A stretch of DNA of 58,438 nt from Anaerococcus sp. (GTDB lineage: Bacteria > Bacillota > Clostridia > Tissierellales > Peptoniphilaceae). The position numbers and the translations under genes were made by a program. Positions 9,735 to 18,313 of this stretch are shown in pieces. The stretch spans positions 1 to 58,438 of the forward strand of contig NZ_JAPJPG010000005.1 of NCBI RefSeq assembly GCF_030825785.1, read 5' to 3'. Each line of letters begins with the position of its first letter. Position 1 is the first letter of the stretch. The notes under the pieces are model-generated. The model made no database searches. It worked only from the letters and a program-made list of their open reading frames with translations, and had not been told where the DNA came from.

Positions 9735-11123
9735 ATGTTTAAATTTGATTTAGAAAGACATGATTATAAATACATTCATTTTATAGGAGTAGGTGGCATA
9801 TCAATGAGCGGCCTTGCTCAATTGCTTTTGGCTAAAGGTTATGAAGTTTCTGGTTCTGATAGGTCAGATAGTAAAATTATCAATCATCTAAGAGAACTTG
9901 GAGTTAAGATATCAATAGGACAAAAGAAAGAAAATATAACAAATCCTGATCTAGTAATATATACGGACGCTATCTTAGATGATAACGAAGAATTAATAGC
10001 TGCAAAAAAGCTTAATGTTCCAGTTGTAACAAGAGGAGTTTTCCTAGGTGCCTTGATGAGAAACTATAAAAATTCTATTGCAGTATCTGGATCTCACGGT
10101 AAGTCTACCACAACTTCTATGATTTCTAAGATTTTAATGCACTCTGATAAAGACGCTACTATCCTGCTAGGTGGTGAATTAGATGAAATGAAGGGTAATG
10201 TTAGGGTTGGTAGTGAAGAATACTTGGTAACTGAGGCTTGCGAATATAAGGGAAATATCAGATATTACTATCCACAAACATTAATAGTATTAAATATTGA
10301 CGAAGACCACCTAGACTATTACAAGGACCTAGCCGATATTGTAGATACATTTAGAGAGTACCTAACTAACCAAGATGAAAACTCAATGACTATTACAAAC
10401 TTAAATGAAGAAAACAATAGATTGATTTTTGATTCTGTAAAGGGAAAGTTAATAACTTACGCACAAGAAAACGATGAAGCCGACTATTGTGCTTTCAATA
10501 TAAAGTTTGACGAAATTGGTAGACCAAACTTTGACTTAAGAATGAGAAATGGTGACGTTGAACATTTCGAATTAGGTGTTATAGGAAGACATAATATCAA
10601 TAATGCTATGGCTTCAATCATCGCCACATATGAAAATGGCATAGATGTTGAAACTATTAGAAAGAATATCCTTAAGTACGAAGGGCTCGATAGAAGAATG
10701 CAAATCATAGGTGAAGTTGATGATGCGACGATAATGACCGATTACGGCCACCATCCATCAGAGATTAAAGTTACCCTAGACGCCTTAAAAGAACATACTA
10801 AGGGCCGTCTTATTTGCGTATGGCAACCTCACACCTACAGTAGGACCAAGACATTGTTTGACGACTTCTTGACTTGCTTCGATTCTAGTGATGAAGTGAT
10901 TATAACCGATATTTATGCTGCAAGAGAAAAGTTTGATCCAAGTATTCATTCAAAAGATGTTGTTGATGCTTTAGTTAAACAGGGAATAAATGCAAAGTAT
11001 ATTGGTGAGTTTGAAGATTGTAGGGATTATATTTATAAGGAAATTAAAAAAGACGACTTAGTCCTCACCACAGGTTGTGGAAACCCAGATGTTTTGGCGA
11101 GAATGATTGTCGAAGATAAGTAG
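9735..11123 (+). CDS. murC: UDP-N-acetylmuramate--L-alanine ligase
   Basis: Adds L-Ala to UDP-MurNAc, the first stem-peptide residue. The 462 residues have the Mur ligase N-terminal motif HFIGVGGISMSGLAQLLL, the ATP-binding loop SGSHGKSTTTSM (about residues 115-126; many MurC proteins have GTHGKTTTT), DEDHLDYYKD, and the C-terminal GLDRRMQIIGE and DYGHHPSEIK. That His-rich block is characteristic of MurC. It is transcribed alone on the plus strand, divergent from rpiB and convergent with ndoA. AAGGAG precedes the ATG at the right distance. Confidence 0.94.
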   Translation: MFKFDLERHDYKYIHFIGVGGISMSGLAQLLLAKGYEVSGSDRSDSKIINHLRELGVKISIGQKKENITNPDLVIYTDAILDDNEELIAAKKLNVPVVTRGVFLGALMRNYKNSIAVSGSHGKSTTTSMISKILMHSDKDATILLGGELDEMKGNVRVGSEEYLVTEACEYKGNIRYYYPQTLIVLNIDEDHLDYYKDLADIVDTFREYLTNQDENSMTITNLNEENNRLIFDSVKGKLITYAQENDEADYCAFNIKFDEIGRPNFDLRMRNGDVEHFELGVIGRHNINNAMASIIATYENGIDVETIRKNILKYEGLDRRMQIIGEVDDATIMTDYGHHPSEIKVTLDALKEHTKGRLICVWQPHTYSRTKTLFDDFLTCFDSSDEVIITDIYAAREKFDPSIHSKDVVDALVKQGINAKYIGEFEDCRDYIYKEIKKDDLVLTTGCGNPDVLARMIVEDK

Positions 11124-11140
11124 ATATTAATTTTAAAATA

Positions 11141-11207
11141 GAGCTGTTACAAGATTGAATACATGATTCTAATGAAAGGGTAATATTCATTCTCTAACAG
11201 CTCTTTT
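11141..11207. terminator. Bidirectional terminator-like hairpin between murC and ndoA
   Basis: GAGCTGTTA at 11141-11149 pairs perfectly with TAACAGCTC at 11195-11203. A TTTT run follows on the plus strand and an A-rich stretch lies on the other side. The 45-base loop is long and holds smaller GAAT/ATTC complementarities. It lies between two convergent genes and probably serves both. Confidence 0.6.
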
Positions 11208-11222
11208 ATGTATTATGTAAGT

Positions 11223-11573
11223 TTAATTATCAACTAAATCTAATGATATTGCCATAGCTTCATCTATTTTTAGCATTATGTCGTGATTGAAGCTACCTAT
11301 TTTCTCTCTTAATCTTTTCTTATCTATTGTTCTAAGCTGTTCCATCAATGCTACGCTATTTTTGGGAAGTCCGAACTCGTTACCCTTTAGTCTAACATGG
11401 GTGGGAAGCTTGGCTTTATTAAGCTGACTAGTCACAGGAGCAACTATAATAGTTGGTGAATATTTATTTCCTACATTATTTTGTACAACAATAACAGGTC
11501 TAACACCTCCCTGCTCACTACCGACGACAGGAGATAAGTCAGCATAAAAAAGATCCCCTCTTTTAATTTTCAT
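11223..11573 (-). CDS. ndoA: MazF/NdoA-family endoribonuclease toxin
   Basis: Sequence-specific mRNA endonuclease of the PemK/MazF fold. The 116 residues match the Bacillus NdoA type along the whole length: KRGDLFYADLSPVVGSEQGG, RPVIVVQNNVGNKYSPT, VAPVTSQ, LPTHV, and LMEQLRTIDKKRL. The gene overlaps the 3' end of alr by 11 nt. In Bacillus a ribbon-helix-helix antitoxin gene (ndoAI) lies between alr and ndoA; here there is no room for one and no antitoxin-like reading frame is adjacent. It is the last gene of its minus-strand run, followed by the hairpin at 11141-11207. Confidence 0.92.
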   Translation of the reverse strand: MKIKRGDLFYADLSPVVGSEQGGVRPVIVVQNNVGNKYSPTIIVAPVTSQLNKAKLPTHVRLKGNEFGLPKNSVALMEQLRTIDKKRLREKIGSFNHDIMLKIDEAMAISLDLVDN

Positions 11574-12684
11574 ACAGTTCTCCTAAATAATTATCTACCT
11601 CAACAATTTCCCCATCTTTTATGTAAACCCTAGTTAATCTCATATCGAAAGATGTCATTAGTTCATAAGGTATTGTTCCAATCTTATTAGCTTCTTCGTA
11701 AATGTCTGGGTATAGTATCACCTCATCTTCTATTTTACAGTCGATATCGCTTACATCGACCATGATCTGATCCATGCATATCCTACCACAGACTTTGGCA
11801 ATCTTACCCTTAATTAATACTTCCCCAATATTGGAAAAAGCCCTAAAATATCCATCAGCATAGCCTATGGGAATAGTCGCAATCTTCATCCTATCTTTGG
11901 CTATAAAGCTTCTACCATAGCTAACTGAATCACCAGGGTTAATATTTTTTACAAATGATATTCTGCTTTTTAAAGAAAAAACTTGTTCTAGCTTAATATC
12001 TTCTCTTTCCTTTAAATAATCAGAAGGATAAATGCCATACATAGCTATTCCAATCCTATCTATATCACTATTAATATCATGATAAATAGATGCAGCCGAA
12101 TTTGCTATATGAAATATTTCAATCTTAAATTCGTCACTAAGATTTTCTCTTAGCCTTTCAAACTTTTCATATTGCTCATGTGTAAAAGTCTTATCTTCTT
12201 CATCTGCTGTTGAAAAATGGCTGAAAGCTCCCTTTATTTTTAATTTTTCTAGCTGTTTTAGCTTAAGAATTCTATCAAATTCGAATTCTCTAAATCCTAG
12301 GCGAGAATGCCCAGTATCTAAAGCTATATGAACATTCAATAAACCGTCTATACTCTTATTTATCCTTTCCGCATAAGATAAGTCATAAACGGGGATTTCA
12401 ATATCATAATCTACACATCTATTTGCTTCTTCTATACTAACAAAACCCAATATCATTATAGGTTTTGTAATGCCAGCAATTCTTAGGTTTTTAGCTTCAA
12501 GGAAATTAGCAACAGCAAAATATGATACTTGGTTTTCTATGTATTTAGCAATAACAGTTGCTCCCAATCCATAAGCATTTGCCTTGACTACAGCACAGAT
12601 ATTTTTATTTTTAGATATTTTTTTTATATTTTCGATATTTCTCTGTATTTTATCTATATCAACTTCAATATAATTAGTAAACAT
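11563..12684 (-). CDS. alr: Alanine racemase
   Basis: PLP enzyme that makes D-Ala for peptidoglycan. The 373 residues are of normal size. CAVVKANAYGLGA carries the PLP-binding Lys34; HSRLGFREFEF, MYGIYPSD and GDSVSYGRSF (catalytic Tyr) follow, then the C-terminal beta domain with PIGYADGYFR and GRICMDQIMVDVSD. It starts two bases after the acpS-nnrD stop and overlaps ndoA. The acpS...alr...ndoA order is a known Firmicutes cluster. Confidence 0.96.
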   Translation of the reverse strand: MFTNYIEVDIDKIQRNIENIKKISKNKNICAVVKANAYGLGATVIAKYIENQVSYFAVANFLEAKNLRIAGITKPIMILGFVSIEEANRCVDYDIEIPVYDLSYAERINKSIDGLLNVHIALDTGHSRLGFREFEFDRILKLKQLEKLKIKGAFSHFSTADEEDKTFTHEQYEKFERLRENLSDEFKIEIFHIANSAASIYHDINSDIDRIGIAMYGIYPSDYLKEREDIKLEQVFSLKSRISFVKNINPGDSVSYGRSFIAKDRMKIATIPIGYADGYFRAFSNIGEVLIKGKIAKVCGRICMDQIMVDVSDIDCKIEDEVILYPDIYEEANKIGTIPYELMTSFDMRLTRVYIKDGEIVEVDNYLGELYEN

Positions 12685-12686
12685 TC

Positions 12687-13859
12687 CTACCCCAATAATT
12701 TCATAGCACCTGGAATATGGTTAACAATGTCAGATGCTATTATTGAATCTTCGCATAAGTCTTTTGATGCAAGATCTCCTGCTAACGAGTGGATGTAGAC
12801 ACCAAGACAAGCCGCCTCGTAGTTATCCAACCTATGTAATAAAGCAGATATTACTCCAGATAATACATCCCCACTTCCTGCAGTAGCCATTCCAGGATTT
12901 CCGATTTTATTTATATAAATCCTATTGCCATCAGTAACTATAGTTTCCTCAGATTTTAACACAAGAATTAATCCGTTATCCCTAGCAAATTTTTTAGCAA
13001 GATCTATTCTATCAGAATTAATTTGATCAAGGCTTAATTTTACAAGTCTAGAAAACTCCATTAGATGAGGCGTTAATATAAGATTTTTGTGGTTTTTTAA
13101 TATCTTAATATCATTGCTAACAGCATTCAATCCATCTGCATCTATAAGTATTTTACCACTAAAATCGATAAATATGCTATTGATTAATGAATTTAATGAA
13201 TCATCTTGACCCATCCCCGGTCCTATTTCTAATACATCCTTATCTCTTAGATAATATGTTATTTTTTCTAGATTCTCCTTGTTATTAGTAATATTAAAAG
13301 AGTCCAGAGGTAAAATTATCTGCTCATTAGTTTTTATCTGAAGAATATCACTAATAGACTTAGGAACTATATTATATACTAATCCTGCCCCAGTTCTTAG
13401 GCAAGCCATGGAAGAAAGATATACAGAACCACTCATACCAGAACTTCCGCCAAGTATGGCGATCCTACCGTAATCTCCTTTGTGGGTATTCTTCTTTCTT
13501 TTAGGAAATATATTTTTGAAATACTCGTCTACATAGATTTTTTCTAAATAAGACTCACATACAGAAAGCGCATAGTCTCCATCATGGCTTATGCTTATAT
13601 TATCAGTTAAGAAAAATCCATCTAAGAAAACTCTTGGTTTCTTATCCCTGTATCTTATTTCGATTCTCTTTTTTAAAATATAAGATAAATTAAATCCATA
13701 TGCCTTAATAGTAGCTTCTTTTGCAGCAAAAATTCCCGAAAGACTCATATTAAAGTCCTTACTTTCTCTTGCGTGCGCTAATTCTTTTTCTGTGAAAATC
13801 TTTAAGACCTTGGATTTTTTCTTAAATTTATTTACGCTAACTAAATCTATTCCAATCAT
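12687..13859 (-). CDS. Fusion of holo-ACP synthase (AcpS) and ADP-dependent NAD(P)HX dehydratase (NnrD)
   Basis: One 390-residue frame joins two enzymes. Residues 1-110 resemble AcpS, which transfers 4'-phosphopantetheine to acyl carrier protein: MIGIDLV with metal-binding Asp5 and FAAKEATIKAYG with Glu48. Residues about 120-390 resemble the YjeF C-terminal/NnrD kinase-like domain that repairs hydrated NAD(P)H: ILGGSSGMSGS, ACLRTGAGLV, GPGMGQ, LTPHLMEFSRL, and NPGMATAGSGDVLSGVI with its catalytic Asp. The usual partner of NnrD is the epimerase NnrE, which is absent here. The gene shares one base with the mtaD stop and ends two bases before alr. No stop or frameshift separates the domains, so the fusion looks genuine. 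Confidence 0.9.
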   Translation of the reverse strand: MIGIDLVSVNKFKKKSKVLKIFTEKELAHARESKDFNMSLSGIFAAKEATIKAYGFNLSYILKKRIEIRYRDKKPRVFLDGFFLTDNISISHDGDYALSVCESYLEKIYVDEYFKNIFPKRKKNTHKGDYGRIAILGGSSGMSGSVYLSSMACLRTGAGLVYNIVPKSISDILQIKTNEQIILPLDSFNITNNKENLEKITYYLRDKDVLEIGPGMGQDDSLNSLINSIFIDFSGKILIDADGLNAVSNDIKILKNHKNLILTPHLMEFSRLVKLSLDQINSDRIDLAKKFARDNGLILVLKSEETIVTDGNRIYINKIGNPGMATAGSGDVLSGVISALLHRLDNYEAACLGVYIHSLAGDLASKDLCEDSIIASDIVNHIPGAMKLLG

Positions 13860-15121
13860 TATCTAGCCTTAAGTTCTTCGAATTGTTTTTCTGTCATTGA
13901 CATTATATTTTCTCTATCGACATTATTAAACTTACCATCTCTATAAACAATGTTACCATCTATAATAACATTTTTTATATCTGATTCATAGGTAGAAAAG
14001 CACAAGGACGATAGGATATCATTGTAGGGGATGTGGTTTTCATTATTGATATCAATCATTATTAGATCAGCCTTATAGGTTTCTTTAATCATTCCTACTT
14101 TATCAAAGCCTAGGGCCTTCGCCCCATTTATAGTTGCCATTTGTAGCATTTCTATGTAGCTTATCGGTCTACTTGAATAAAGCTTAGATACAAGCATCGA
14201 TACTTCCATCTCTCTTAGAATTGATAGCTTATTGTTACTTGAAGCAGAATCAGTGCCTAAGCACACATTAATACCCTTATCAATTAATCTGGCTAGGTCT
14301 AAAAATCCTGATGATAGTTTTAAATTAGAGCTTGGATTATGAACTATGCTTACATTATTTTCTTTAATAATATCCAAATCATCATCGGATAAATATACTC
14401 CATGGGCAGCTATTGTTTTGTTTTTAAAAATTCCAGCCTTATCAAAAAGCTCGGTCGGACTCATATTGTATTTTTTATAGCAATCTTCATTTTCCTTTTT
14501 GGTTTCGGATAAGTGTATATGAACAGGTAGCTTGTATTCTTGCGCATAGTCTGATATTTTTTTCAAATAATCTAAATCTGCTGTATATACAGCATGAGGA
14601 CCAAGCCCTATATCTATTAAACTGTCATCCTTATATGTATTGGCAAGATTTATGTTTTCCATAATTTTAGAAGAATTTTTATCTGGAATAGCTAGTCCTC
14701 TAGATATTTGTGCCCTGATATTCATCTCTTTACAAGCTTTTGCAGTCTCTTCACAGAAAAAATACATATCTGCAAAGCTAGTAGTACCTGCTTTTATCAT
14801 CTCTAATAGAGCAAGCTTTGATCCGTAGTAGACATCTTCTGCCTTTAGCTTATCTTCAAGTGGCCATATGTAATCGTTAAGCCAAGTCATAAGATCAGTC
14901 TCAGGTCCATAATTTCTAAAAAGAGTCATGGCAACATGAGTATGAGCATTAATAAACCCAGGCATTGTCAAGAAGTTTTTGCCATCTATAACTGTATCAC
15001 TTTTAAAATCATCCCTATTTCCTATATAGGAAATCTTATCATCTTCTATAAAAATATTCGCCCTTTTTATTTTATCATCTTCCATTGTAAGTAGGCGTGT
15101 GTTTTTAATTAGTATCTTCAT
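13859..15121 (-). CDS. mtaD: Amidohydrolase, likely 5'-methylthioadenosine/S-adenosylhomocysteine deaminase
   Basis: Metal-dependent deaminase of the ATZ/TRZ-like amidohydrolase family. The 420 residues contain the metal-binding GFINAHTHVAMTLFRN, the ...LMTWLNDYIWPLE segment typical of MtaD-like enzymes, KAGTTSFADMYFF, HIHLSETKKE, AAHGVYL, and LGTDSASSNN with the catalytic Asp. Substrates in the family range from methylthioadenosine and S-adenosylhomocysteine to guanine and chlorinated triazines, so the exact substrate is inferred. It is the first gene of the mtaD/acpS-nnrD/alr/ndoA run; its Shine-Dalgarno is weak. Confidence 0.8.
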   Translation of the reverse strand: MKILIKNTRLLTMEDDKIKRANIFIEDDKISYIGNRDDFKSDTVIDGKNFLTMPGFINAHTHVAMTLFRNYGPETDLMTWLNDYIWPLEDKLKAEDVYYGSKLALLEMIKAGTTSFADMYFFCEETAKACKEMNIRAQISRGLAIPDKNSSKIMENINLANTYKDDSLIDIGLGPHAVYTADLDYLKKISDYAQEYKLPVHIHLSETKKENEDCYKKYNMSPTELFDKAGIFKNKTIAAHGVYLSDDDLDIIKENNVSIVHNPSSNLKLSSGFLDLARLIDKGINVCLGTDSASSNNKLSILREMEVSMLVSKLYSSRPISYIEMLQMATINGAKALGFDKVGMIKETYKADLIMIDINNENHIPYNDILSSLCFSTYESDIKNVIIDGNIVYRDGKFNNVDRENIMSMTEKQFEELKAR

Positions 15122-15158
15122 TTTATCAAGGAGCTTTATTAAATCATCCCATTGGTTT

Positions 15159-15187
15159 AGAGCTTGCTGTATATAAAAGCAAGCTCT
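15159..15187. repeat. Perfect 10-bp inverted repeat between gatB and mtaD
   Basis: AGAGCTTGCT at 15159-15168 pairs with AGCAAGCTCT at 15178-15187 around a 9-base loop. It lies between the gatB stop and the mtaD start, both on the minus strand. No T-run follows it on that strand, so a classical intrinsic terminator is not supported. It could be a leader hairpin, an RNA-processing site or a weak terminator. Confidence 0.5.
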
Positions 15188-15204
15188 TCTATGGTTTTAT
15201 AGCC

Positions 15205-16623
15205 CTACTCTCCTATCTTTTCTCTTAACAATTTATTGATTTCTTGAGGATTTCCTTTGCCTTTAGTTTTCTTCATAGCTTGTCCAACTAAGAAACCGAA
15301 AGCCCTATCCTTACCTCCCCTTATATCTTCTATAGATTCAGGATTCTCACTTAAAACCTCATCTACAACTTCCTCCAAGAAGGATGAATCTGATATTTGA
15401 AGTAAGTTTCTTTCCTCAGCGAGTTTTTCTGGATCTTCATTTGATTCATAAATTTCTCTAAGGAGTTTCTTGGCAACATTGTTGTTTATTTTATCTTCTT
15501 TAGCTAATAGTATTAACTTAGAAAAGTTTTCTACTGAAAGTTTCATCTCTGAAGGACTTTGTTCAAACTCATTTAGCCTTCTAGATAACTCTGATAGAAT
15601 CCAGTTTGCGCATGTATTAGGATCGTCAACTATGGCATTTGTTTTCTCAAATAGTTCAGAAAGCTCTCTGTCATTAGCTAGTAAATTCGCATCATACTTG
15701 CTAAGTGATAGGTCATTGATATATCTCGCTTCTTTTTGACCTGGCAATTCTGGTAGATTTTCTTTAACGTGATTTATGAAATCATCAGAAAGTTCAATTA
15801 GAGGAATGTCACCTTCTGCGGAGAATCTATAGTCGTTTCCAACTTCCTTATTTCTCATATGAACTGTTTCTGATAATTCATCATCCCATCTTCTTGTTTC
15901 TTTCACGCCAACTTTTCCTTCTTCAAGAAGGGTGATTTGTCTTTTTTCCTCAAAAGCTAGTGCATTTTCTATAGCTTTGATAGAGTTTATGTTTTTAATC
16001 TCTGCTATGGCAGTTCTTTCTCCAGTTTCTAAGTTTTCGATATTGATATTAACATCAACACGCATAGAACCTTGAGCCATGACACAGTCTGATACTCCCA
16101 AAAATCTTAAGGTAGATGCAAGAGTTTCTACATACTCCCTAGCTTCATCTGGTGAAGACATATCTGGTTCACTAACTATTTCAATTAGTGGGACACCTGC
16201 TCTGTTGTAATCCATAAGGGTCGCATTATTTTCATCGTGATTTGACTTACCTGTATCTTCTTCCATATGAATTTCTGCAATTCTAATATTTTTACCTGAC
16301 TCTAAAGTTAGGTAACCATTTGTTGCATAAGGCTTATCAAATTGAGTTATTTGATATCCCTTCACAAGATCTGGATAGAAATACTTTTTTCTGTCCATTT
16401 TTTGGTCATGTCTTATGTCACAATTAAAGGCAAGACCAGCCATAACTGCAAATTCAACTGCTTTTTCATTCATTTGAGGAAGAGTTCCAGGATGACCTAA
16501 ACATATTGGACATACATTTGTGTTAGGAACTTGTCCGAACTCATTTTTACAGGAGCAAAACATCTTCGTTTCAGTGGCTAGCTCCACGTGAATTTCTAAT
16601 CCGATAATTGTTTTAGTTTTCAT
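15205..16623 (-). CDS. gatB: Asp-tRNA(Asn)/Glu-tRNA(Gln) amidotransferase subunit B
   Basis: tRNA-binding and kinase subunit of the GatCAB complex, which converts Glu-tRNA(Gln) or Asp-tRNA(Asn) to the amidated form. The 472 residues have GLEIHVELATETKMFC at the start, the zinc motif CSC...CPICLGHPGTLP, AEIHMEEDTGKS, and AGVPLIEIVSEPD. The C-terminal GatB/Yqey domain closes with a GQAMKKTKGKGNP helix. The ATG has AAGGAG six bases upstream and overlaps gatA by 11 nt. It is the last gene of the pcrA-ligA-gatCAB run. Confidence 0.97.
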   Translation of the reverse strand: MKTKTIIGLEIHVELATETKMFCSCKNEFGQVPNTNVCPICLGHPGTLPQMNEKAVEFAVMAGLAFNCDIRHDQKMDRKKYFYPDLVKGYQITQFDKPYATNGYLTLESGKNIRIAEIHMEEDTGKSNHDENNATLMDYNRAGVPLIEIVSEPDMSSPDEAREYVETLASTLRFLGVSDCVMAQGSMRVDVNINIENLETGERTAIAEIKNINSIKAIENALAFEEKRQITLLEEGKVGVKETRRWDDELSETVHMRNKEVGNDYRFSAEGDIPLIELSDDFINHVKENLPELPGQKEARYINDLSLSKYDANLLANDRELSELFEKTNAIVDDPNTCANWILSELSRRLNEFEQSPSEMKLSVENFSKLILLAKEDKINNNVAKKLLREIYESNEDPEKLAEERNLLQISDSSFLEEVVDEVLSENPESIEDIRGGKDRAFGFLVGQAMKKTKGKGNPQEINKLLREKIGE

Positions 16624-18025
16624 TTATACTCCTTAAAAATATCTCACTTGCATTGATTAATTTGTTATCTTCAAATCTATTAGCTATAAACTGTACTGAT
16701 CCAGATATGCCTTTTCTCACAGGTAATGAAATACCGCACATTCCAGCGAGATTTACAATTACATTGAAACCATCCGCCTTGAAATCGCTTAATGGATCGT
16801 TCTCATCATCTGTTAAATATGGTGGTAGATTTGTTGTAGTTGGCGTTATCAGTAAGTCTATTTCTTCAAAAACTTTTTCCAATTCGTTTTTGATTAAGCT
16901 TCTCAACTTAAGTCCTTGCTTATATATCCTTTGATCATCATTTGCTGATAAATACATAGTTCCCAAAGCGATTCTTCTTTGAACTTCTTCTCCTAAACCT
17001 TCTGATCTACTTTTTACGAAAAGTTCTTCTACACTTTCGTAATGATCTGCCTGATATCCAAATCTCACTCCATCAAATCTACTCATGTTTGAGGATACTT
17101 CTGAGCTCATTACGACGTTATATACTTGGTTTGCGTACTTAGCATACTCTAAATCGATAGGGTAAAGATCGGCTCCTAAAGACTCTAGGGTATCTAATGC
17201 TTTTTGATAATCTCTCTTTACTTCCTCTTCAATGCCTTCATAAAGGCTTGAATCTGTTTTTATAAAGCCTATCTTTTTTCCTTTGAAATCATAATCTTCG
17301 TAGCTATATTCATATTTTTCGAGATTAGAAGTCATATCCTTAGGATCATGTGAAGCAGTTGTATTGGCTAACACTCTCATATCTTCGATGTTTTTAGCGA
17401 ACAAGGATACTTGATCTAAGGTGTTTGCCATAGAAACTACACCATACCTACTCATAATGGAGTAAGTAGGTTTATAGCCCAAAATGTTACAGTAGGATGC
17501 AGGGCATCTTACCGAACCACCTGTATCTGTTCCTAGAGCTACTAGGACATCACCCTTAGCTACTGCTGCCGCAGATCCTGAAGATGAGCCACCAGGAACT
17601 CTCTTGTTATCAAGAGGATTTTTGGTAGGGCCAAAGTATGAGGTCTTTCCTCTACCGCCCATAGCAAACTCATCCATGTTAGTTTTAGCTACTATAATAG
17701 CATCTTCTTTTAGTAGATTTTCTACTACACTTGCATTATATACTGGCTTGAAATTTTCTAACATTTTGGATGCACAGGTCATTTTCATTTGGTCATAGGA
17801 TATATTGTCTTTAACTGCAACAGGCACCCCAAATAGAGAACCTAACTTTTCACCGTTTTTTTGTTTTTCATCTAACTTTTTAGCTCTTTTAATAGAACCA
17901 TCACGATCAATACTTATATAAGCATTCAATTCGTCGTTTTCTATTTTATCTAAGGTTGCTAAAATATTATCTTCAACACTTAGATTTCCGTTTTTATAAT
18001 CTTCGATTAATTTTTTTATATTCAT
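16613..18025 (-). CDS. gatA: Glutamyl-tRNA(Gln) amidotransferase subunit A
   Basis: Glutaminase/amidase subunit of GatCAB that supplies ammonia. The amidase signature is present: PVAVKDNI with the catalytic Lys, then GGSSSGSAAAVAKG and GTDTGGSVRCPAS with the cis-Ser and nucleophilic Ser. I place the start at the ATG at 18025 because AGGAG lies six bases before it; an in-frame TTG seven codons earlier lacks a suitable site. This gives 470 residues, about normal. It starts nine bases after the gatC stop and overlaps gatB. Confidence 0.97.
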   Translation of the reverse strand: MNIKKLIEDYKNGNLSVEDNILATLDKIENDELNAYISIDRDGSIKRAKKLDEKQKNGEKLGSLFGVPVAVKDNISYDQMKMTCASKMLENFKPVYNASVVENLLKEDAIIVAKTNMDEFAMGGRGKTSYFGPTKNPLDNKRVPGGSSSGSAAAVAKGDVLVALGTDTGGSVRCPASYCNILGYKPTYSIMSRYGVVSMANTLDQVSLFAKNIEDMRVLANTTASHDPKDMTSNLEKYEYSYEDYDFKGKKIGFIKTDSSLYEGIEEEVKRDYQKALDTLESLGADLYPIDLEYAKYANQVYNVVMSSEVSSNMSRFDGVRFGYQADHYESVEELFVKSRSEGLGEEVQRRIALGTMYLSANDDQRIYKQGLKLRSLIKNELEKVFEEIDLLITPTTTNLPPYLTDDENDPLSDFKADGFNVIVNLAGMCGISLPVRKGISGSVQFIANRFEDNKLINASEIFLRSINEN

Positions 18026-18033
18026 TATAGCTC

Positions 18034-18312
18034 CTATAATTTCCAATCAAGTCTAAAATAACCAAATTCTGTATCTTCAGCGTTAGCCAAAGCCTCATCT
18101 CTAGTTATTGATTCTTTAGCTTCATCTTCTCTAAAGATTGCCTTGTGATTTGGTATAAGTTCAGTCATATTAACTTCATCTGTATCAACAGTAAAGATAT
18201 CTTCGATAAAATCTATAACTGTATTGAACTTATTTGCTAGTAAGTCAGTGTCTTTTCCTTCTAGACTTAGATTAGCAAGCCTATATATTTTTTCTACTTC
18301 TTGTGTATTCAT
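18034..18312 (-). CDS. gatC: Glutamyl-tRNA(Gln) amidotransferase subunit C
   Basis: Small subunit that clamps GatA to GatB. The protein has EKIYRLANLSL near the N-terminus, FNTVIDFIEDIFTVDT and the C-terminal ALANAEDTEFGYFR, matching GatC. I choose the ATG at 18312 (92 residues): GGAAGG lies just upstream inside the last ligA codons and the ligA stop is one base before the start. An in-frame ATG at 18333 would put that site inside the coding region. Confidence 0.93.
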   Translation of the reverse strand: MNTQEVEKIYRLANLSLEGKDTDLLANKFNTVIDFIEDIFTVDTDEVNMTELIPNHKAIFREDEAKESITRDEALANAEDTEFGYFRLDWKL

Positions 18313-18313
18313 A

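Noticed and set aside
15122..15204. Leader between gatB and mtaD as a SAM or purine riboswitch
   Set aside because: Only one simple hairpin is present and no conserved riboswitch core was seen.
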